DNA from: Burkholderiaceae bacterium
GTDB taxonomy: Bacteria; Pseudomonadota; Gammaproteobacteria; Burkholderiales; Burkholderiaceae_C
DNA: 16,514 nucleotides
Assembly: GCA_023268425.1 (NCBI GenBank)
Contig: JALRFN010000398.1
Location: 1-16,514 of the forward strand
Direction of reading: 5' to 3'
Below are positions 13,610 to 16,514 of this stretch, one piece after another. Below the pieces are notes generated by a model, which saw only the letters and a list, made by a program, of their open reading frames with translations, did not search any database and had not been told where the DNA came from. Both the position numbers and the translations under genes were made by a program. Position 1 is the first letter of the stretch. Every line of letters begins with the position of its first letter.

Positions 13610-14515
13610 TCAGGGCTCGCTGCGCTTATTGACCAACCAAATGCCGATGGCCACACCACACAGGGCCAACAGCAGCTGAGCGCTCAAGGCTTCACCCAAC
13701 AAGCCCACCCCGAAAATCAGCGCGAAGACCGGGGTCAAAAAGGTGAAGGCCGCCATGCGTGTGGCCGGGTAATGGCGCAGCAACCACATCCAAGTCAGGT
13801 AGCTCACAAAGGCGCCCACCACAGCCTGCAGCAGCATTGAACCCCAGGCCGTTGCACTGTAGTTCAGTTGCCAGGGCTCGCCCCAAAACCAAGACAAGAT
13901 CGGCACGATCAGGCTGGTGGTGCCGACTTGGTAAAACAAGTTGCGCTCCGCGGCTTGTGGCGCCAGGCGTGGCGAACGCAAGACCAGGGTGGTCCAACCC
14001 CACAGCGCTCCGGCCACCAGGCCCATGATGTCGCCTCGCCATTGGCCGTTCTCATAGGCCAACAAGCCTTGCGAAAGGGCCAGCACCACGCCAGAAAACG
14101 CCACCACCAAACCCCACCACTGCAGGCGTCGCAGGTGTTCCGTGGGCACCAGCAGGGGCAGCAGACTGGCCACCCAAAACGGCGATGTGTACAGGAAAAT
14201 CGTCAAGCGCGAAGCGTTGGTGTACTGCAAGCCGGCATAAATGAACGCGAACTCGGCGGCAAACAAGGCCCCCGCCAGCAAACCCATTGGCGCTGAGCCA
14301 TCGTTGACCCACAGCGGGATGCGTCGCCAACGGCACCACAACATCAAACACGCCGTCGCGATCCAAAAACGCAAACTGGCTTGCCAAAATGGGGGCACCT
14401 CGGTGATCGCCGCCTTGATCAAAATTTGCTGGAAACCCCAAAACGCGCAACACAAAACCAACAACACCATGGCGCGGGTATCGAGATGGGTGTGGCGTCG
14501 CGCAGGCAGGTTCAT
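13610..14515 (-). CDS. EamA/DMT-family transporter
   Basis: A 301-residue inner-membrane protein with about ten hydrophobic segments in two homologous EamA halves. Visible family features are the first-helix LLVLCCAFWGFQQILIKAAI, RFWIATACLMLW, AGALFAAEFAFIYAGLQYTNAS in the first half, and GLVAGALWGWTTLVLRS, AVVGAFVSYLTWMWLLRHYPATRMAAFTFLTPVFALIFGVGLLGE in the second. Members export amino acids, nucleosides or other metabolites; substrate cannot be read from sequence. No clear ribosome site precedes ATG 14515; an in-frame ATG at 14470 is possible and would remove a charged 15-residue leader. It is convergent with nrsF, so it is probably not part of the bufferin regulon. Confidence 0.92.
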   Translation of the reverse strand: MNLPARRHTHLDTRAMVLLVLCCAFWGFQQILIKAAITEVPPFWQASLRFWIATACLMLWCRWRRIPLWVNDGSAPMGLLAGALFAAEFAFIYAGLQYTNASRLTIFLYTSPFWVASLLPLLVPTEHLRRLQWWGLVVAFSGVVLALSQGLLAYENGQWRGDIMGLVAGALWGWTTLVLRSPRLAPQAAERNLFYQVGTTSLIVPILSWFWGEPWQLNYSATAWGSMLLQAVVGAFVSYLTWMWLLRHYPATRMAAFTFLTPVFALIFGVGLLGEALSAQLLLALCGVAIGIWLVNKRSEP

Positions 14516-14661
14516 GGTGGTCTGTTTGAGGGGGGCTCACGCAATGTAACGCAACGGCGACGAGCCAGATGAATTGCCGTTGGGTCTGATCGAAATCAAA
14601 GCAGTCGTGGACGGCGCCGGCATACTCTCCTGGGTATTCAGACACCACAGGAATTCCAGAC

Positions 14662-15018
14662 ATGAGCACTTTTGAACACTTGGCCTTGATGAAGAACATC
14701 AACGCCGAACTGGGCCCGTTTCGCAAATCGCAATCGACGGCGATGCAAGGCTTCGCAGCGCTGGCGGCCGCGTCGATGACGGCCGGGCTGATTGACGCGA
14801 AAACCAAAGAACTGATTGCGCTGGCCATTGGCGTGAGCCAACATTGCTCAGGCTGCATTGCATTTCACACCAAAGCCCTGGTCAAACTGGGCTGCAGCAA
14901 AGACGAGCTTGAAGAAATGCTCGCCATTTGTGTCTACATGGGTGGTGGACCCAATTTGATGTACGCCGCCGAAGCGCTCAAGGCCTTTGAGGCGCAGCAA
15001 GACAAAGAATCAGCGTAA
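14662..15018 (+). CDS. Carboxymuconolactone decarboxylase / AhpD-like family protein
   Basis: A 118-residue protein with the CMD/AhpD core TKELIALAIGVSQHCSGCIAFHTKALVKLG. The Cys62-x-x-Cys65 pair with His69 downstream and Glu50 upstream is the AhpD redox signature rather than the metal-free decarboxylase type, so an alkylhydroperoxidase-like or disulfide-reductase function is likely. Length and the C-terminal helix pair (LEEMLAICVYMGGGPNLMYAAEALKAF) are normal. AGGAA at 14651-14655 is the ribosome site for ATG 14662. It stands alone on the plus strand; the 146 nt between it and the exporter gene hold no gene that I can support. A GC-rich hairpin follows. Confidence 0.9.
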   Translation: MSTFEHLALMKNINAELGPFRKSQSTAMQGFAALAAASMTAGLIDAKTKELIALAIGVSQHCSGCIAFHTKALVKLGCSKDELEEMLAICVYMGGGPNLMYAAEALKAFEAQQDKESA

Positions 15019-15024
15019 ATGTTG

Positions 15025-15049
15025 ACCCCGCTCCAAGTCAGAGCGGGGT
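15025..15049. terminator. GC-rich hairpin between the AhpD-like gene and gyrB
   Basis: ACCCCGCTC (15025-15033) pairs exactly with GAGCGGGGT (15041-15049) around a 7-nt loop. It lies between convergent genes, 7 nt after one stop and 20 nt before the other. No T-run follows on either strand, so it may be a weak terminator or an mRNA 3' stabilising hairpin. Confidence 0.55.
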
Positions 15050-15068
15050 TGGCTGCGGCAAAGTCGGA

Positions 15069-16514
15069 TTAAGCGTCGATGTTGGTCGCGCGCAAAGCGT
15101 TGCTTTCGATGAAGTGGCGGCGCGGCTCCACCTCGTCGCCCATCAACATGGTGAAGACCTTGTCGGCTTCGATGGCGTCTTCGATGCGCACTTGCAGCAA
15201 GCGGCGCACTTCGGGGTCCATGGTGGTTTCCCAGAGTTGCTCGGGGTTCATCTCACCCAGGCCTTTGTAGCGCTGGCGGCTGACGCTGCTTTCAGCCTGG
15301 GTCAACAACCAAGCCATGGCTTCGCTGAAATGGCTGACGGGCACGCCTTTTTGGCGCTCGCCCTGGCCGCGGCTGACGCGAGCACCAGCTTGTAACAGCC
15401 CCGCCAAGGACTCGCCAGCTTTGGCCAGCTTGGCGTAGTCGTTGCCCATCACGAAGTCTTGTGAAATCACCGTCGCGCGGTCGTTGCCGTGGTGGCGACG
15501 CACGATGCGCAAAAAGGCCTTGTCGCTGCGGGCATCAAACGCGGCCTCGACCACGGCGTCACTCAGCGCCGCTTGCAAGGTCACGGCGGCAGTGGTGGCT
15601 TCTTCTAGGTTTTGCCAGGTCAAGCGGGTGCCGTGAGCGATGGCGTTCAAGGCCGGCACGTCCATGAAGGCGGACAAGCGGTCGATGATGGCCTGTGCGC
15701 CTTGATAGAGCATGGCCAAGTCGTTCAGTCGCTCGCCTTCGAGCACTTGGTTGGCGTTGCCGCCGGTTTCGATGCTGGCATCACGCAAGGCCACGTCGAG
15801 CAAGTAATCGTCCAGTGCACGTGCGTCTTTGAGGTAGCGCTCGTCTTTGCCCGCTTTGACTTTGTACAACGGTGGTTGCGCGATGTAGATGTGGCCACGT
15901 TCGACCAGCTCGGGCATCTGGCGGTAAAAGAAGGTCAGCAGCAAGGTGCGGATGTGGGCGCCGTCGACGTCGGCGTCGGTCATGATGATGATGCGGTGGT
16001 AGCGCAACTTCTCGACGTTGAAGTCGTCGACGCCAGCTTTGCCGTCGCTGCCCGCAGTCTTGCCAATGCCGGTGCCCAAAGCGGTGATCAGCGTCAAGAT
16101 CTCGTTGGAGCTGAGCAGCTTTTCGTAGCGCGCTTTTTCCACGTTCAAAATCTTGCCGCGCAAGGGCAAGATGGCTTGGAACTTGCGGTCTCGACCTTGT
16201 TTGGCGGAGCCGCCAGCCGAGTCACCCTCGACCAGGTAGATTTCGCACTGGCTGGGGTCTTTTTCTTGGCAGTCAGCCAGTTTGCCGGGCAAGCCCAAGA
16301 AAACTTCTGCGTCGTCTGCAGAGTGCGTCTTGTCGCCGTACGCGTTGTAGGGAGAGTTGTCCGTAGCATCTTGGATGTACACCGCATCGGTCAAGTTGAA
16401 CACGTGTGCGAAGACGTCCATGGTTACACCATTGAAGTCGATGGGCAAGCGGTAGTTCAAGTTCAAGTCGATTACGCTGAACGAAGGCACTTGCCAAGAC
16501 TCGGCACGGTCCGC
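15069..16514 (-). CDS. gyrB: DNA gyrase subunit B C-terminal half, fused in frame to a TonB-receptor fragment
   Basis: The frame is open from the right edge to the TAA at 15069-15071. From about 16295 down, the protein is unmistakable GyrB: LPGKLADCQEKDPSQCE, YLVEGDSAGGSAKQGRDRKFQ (TOPRIM start), PLRGKILNVEKARYEKLL, IIMTDADVDGAHIRTLLLTFFYRQ (magnesium-binding DADVDG), AQPPLYKVK, and the C-terminal QRYKGLGEMNPEQLWETTMDP with FIESNALRATNIDA. These roughly 405 residues are the TOPRIM and tail parts that join GyrA; the insert typical of Gram-negative GyrB is present. The first 400 residues of a normal GyrB (GHKL ATPase and transducer) are missing. They are replaced by receptor sequence, so this copy cannot act as gyrase. 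A GTG at 16490 is not a real start. See the junction finding. Confidence 0.93.
   Translation of the reverse strand, partial: ADRAESWQVPSFSVIDLNLNYRLPIDFNGVTMDVFAHVFNLTDAVYIQDATDNSPYNAYGDKTHSADDAEVFLGLPGKLADCQEKDPSQCEIYLVEGDSAGGSAKQGRDRKFQAILPLRGKILNVEKARYEKLLSSNEILTLITALGTGIGKTAGSDGKAGVDDFNVEKLRYHRIIIMTDADVDGAHIRTLLLTFFYRQMPELVERGHIYIAQPPLYKVKAGKDERYLKDARALDDYLLDVALRDASIETGGNANQVLEGERLNDLAMLYQGAQAIIDRLSAFMDVPALNAIAHGTRLTWQNLEEATTAAVTLQAALSDAVVEAAFDARSDKAFLRIVRRHHGNDRATVISQDFVMGNDYAKLAKAGESLAGLLQAGARVSRGQGERQKGVPVSHFSEAMAWLLTQAESSVSRQRYKGLGEMNPEQLWETTMDPEVRRLLQVRIEDAIEADKVFTMLMGDEVEPRRHFIESNALRATNIDA
16287..16514 (-). pseudogene. TonB-dependent receptor C-terminal fragment (runs off right edge)
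   Basis: Reading inward from the edge, the translation begins ADRAESWQVPSFSVIDLN and continues through LNYRLPIDFNGVTMDVFAHVFNLTDAVYIQDATDNS to THSADDAEVFLGLP. This is the last beta-strands region of a TonB-dependent outer-membrane receptor: alternating strand pattern, HVFNLTD turn, the YIQDATDNSPYNAY loop, and the ADDAEVFLGLP approach to the final strand. A normal receptor would continue with about ten more residues ending in an aromatic-terminated strand. Here the frame passes directly into GyrB at LGLPGKLADCQ, so the receptor lacks its final strand and the outer-membrane assembly signal. Its ligand cannot be inferred. Confidence 0.85.

Noticed and set aside
12969..13679. 236-codon frame overlapping nrsF in another phase
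   Set aside because: The nrsF frame has a clear DUF1109 pattern and an ATGA coupling; the alternative is Gly/Arg/Ala-rich noise.
14052..14858. Long minus-strand open frame of 268 codons overlapping the exporter and AhpD-like genes
   Set aside because: It is antisense to the AhpD-like gene and out of frame with the exporter; composition is low-complexity Gly/Ala/Arg/His with no family resemblance. It is a shadow frame.
15025..15049. A strong intrinsic terminator after the AhpD-like gene
   Set aside because: The stem is good but there is no T-run on either strand; reported only as a hairpin with moderate confidence.
16145..16497. A frameshift or sequencing error in gyrB as the cause of the missing N-terminal half
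   Set aside because: The sequence upstream of the join is receptor-like in the same frame over about 75 residues and no GyrB ATPase or transducer sequence appears in any frame, so a simple indel does not explain it.
1..16514. CRISPR arrays, insertion sequences, prophage or tRNA genes
   Set aside because: No spaced short-repeat series, transposase-like frames, terminal inverted repeats, phage structural genes or cloverleaf-like sequences were noticed on reading both strands.

Overview
The window looks like chromosomal DNA of a betaproteobacterium of the order Burkholderiales, most likely a Comamonadaceae-type freshwater bacterium. This rests on protein similarity recalled from memory (mnmG-rsmG-parA-parB order, GyrB and BufABC sequence style), not on a search. 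Coding density is high, genes are compact, and many junctions are 1-8 nt overlaps. I see no tRNA, rRNA, CRISPR array or insertion sequence.

Left part (1-2430): a truncated agmatinase-family gene runs off the left edge. It is divergent from a class III PLP aminotransferase, which is followed by a small secreted Spy/CpxP-like protein and a strong rho-independent terminator.

Origin and partition region (2431-7829): a roughly 295-nt non-coding stretch holds three DnaA-box-like sites and an AT-rich segment with a 12-bp direct repeat, making it a candidate replication origin. It is followed by mnmG, rsmG, parA, a small serine hydrolase and parB, all on the plus strand. Three perfect 16-bp parS palindromes lie about 0.94 kb apart, inside mnmG, inside rsmG and over the start codon of the hydrolase. 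ParB would nucleate on these sites and ParA would segregate the origin region. A bidirectional hairpin terminator ends the block.

Metabolic pair (7838-9916): a D-lactate dehydrogenase/glycolate-oxidase-type flavoprotein is divergent from a PduO-type cob(I)alamin adenosyltransferase.

Bufferin locus (9926-13608): on the minus strand, bufA-bufB-bufC-doxX form a tightly overlapping operon. BufA is a small exported four-cysteine peptide (DUF2282), BufB an MNIO/DUF692 peptide-modifying enzyme, BufC its DUF2063 partner and DoxX a membrane protein. Divergent on the plus strand are an ECF sigma factor and its NrsF (DUF1109) membrane anti-sigma factor. The shared intergenic region carries two similar ECF-type promoter candidates, one facing each way. 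This fits a metal-responsive (probably copper) ribosomally made, post-translationally modified peptide system.

Right part (13610-16514): an EamA-type exporter, an AhpD-like CxxC protein, and an unusual end. There the C-terminal half of gyrB is fused in frame, at a short LGLP-type microhomology, to the C-terminal end of a TonB-dependent receptor. The GyrB ATPase domain is absent. This is either a chimeric join in the assembly or amplification, or a real rearrangement, and it should be resolved before the right edge is trusted.
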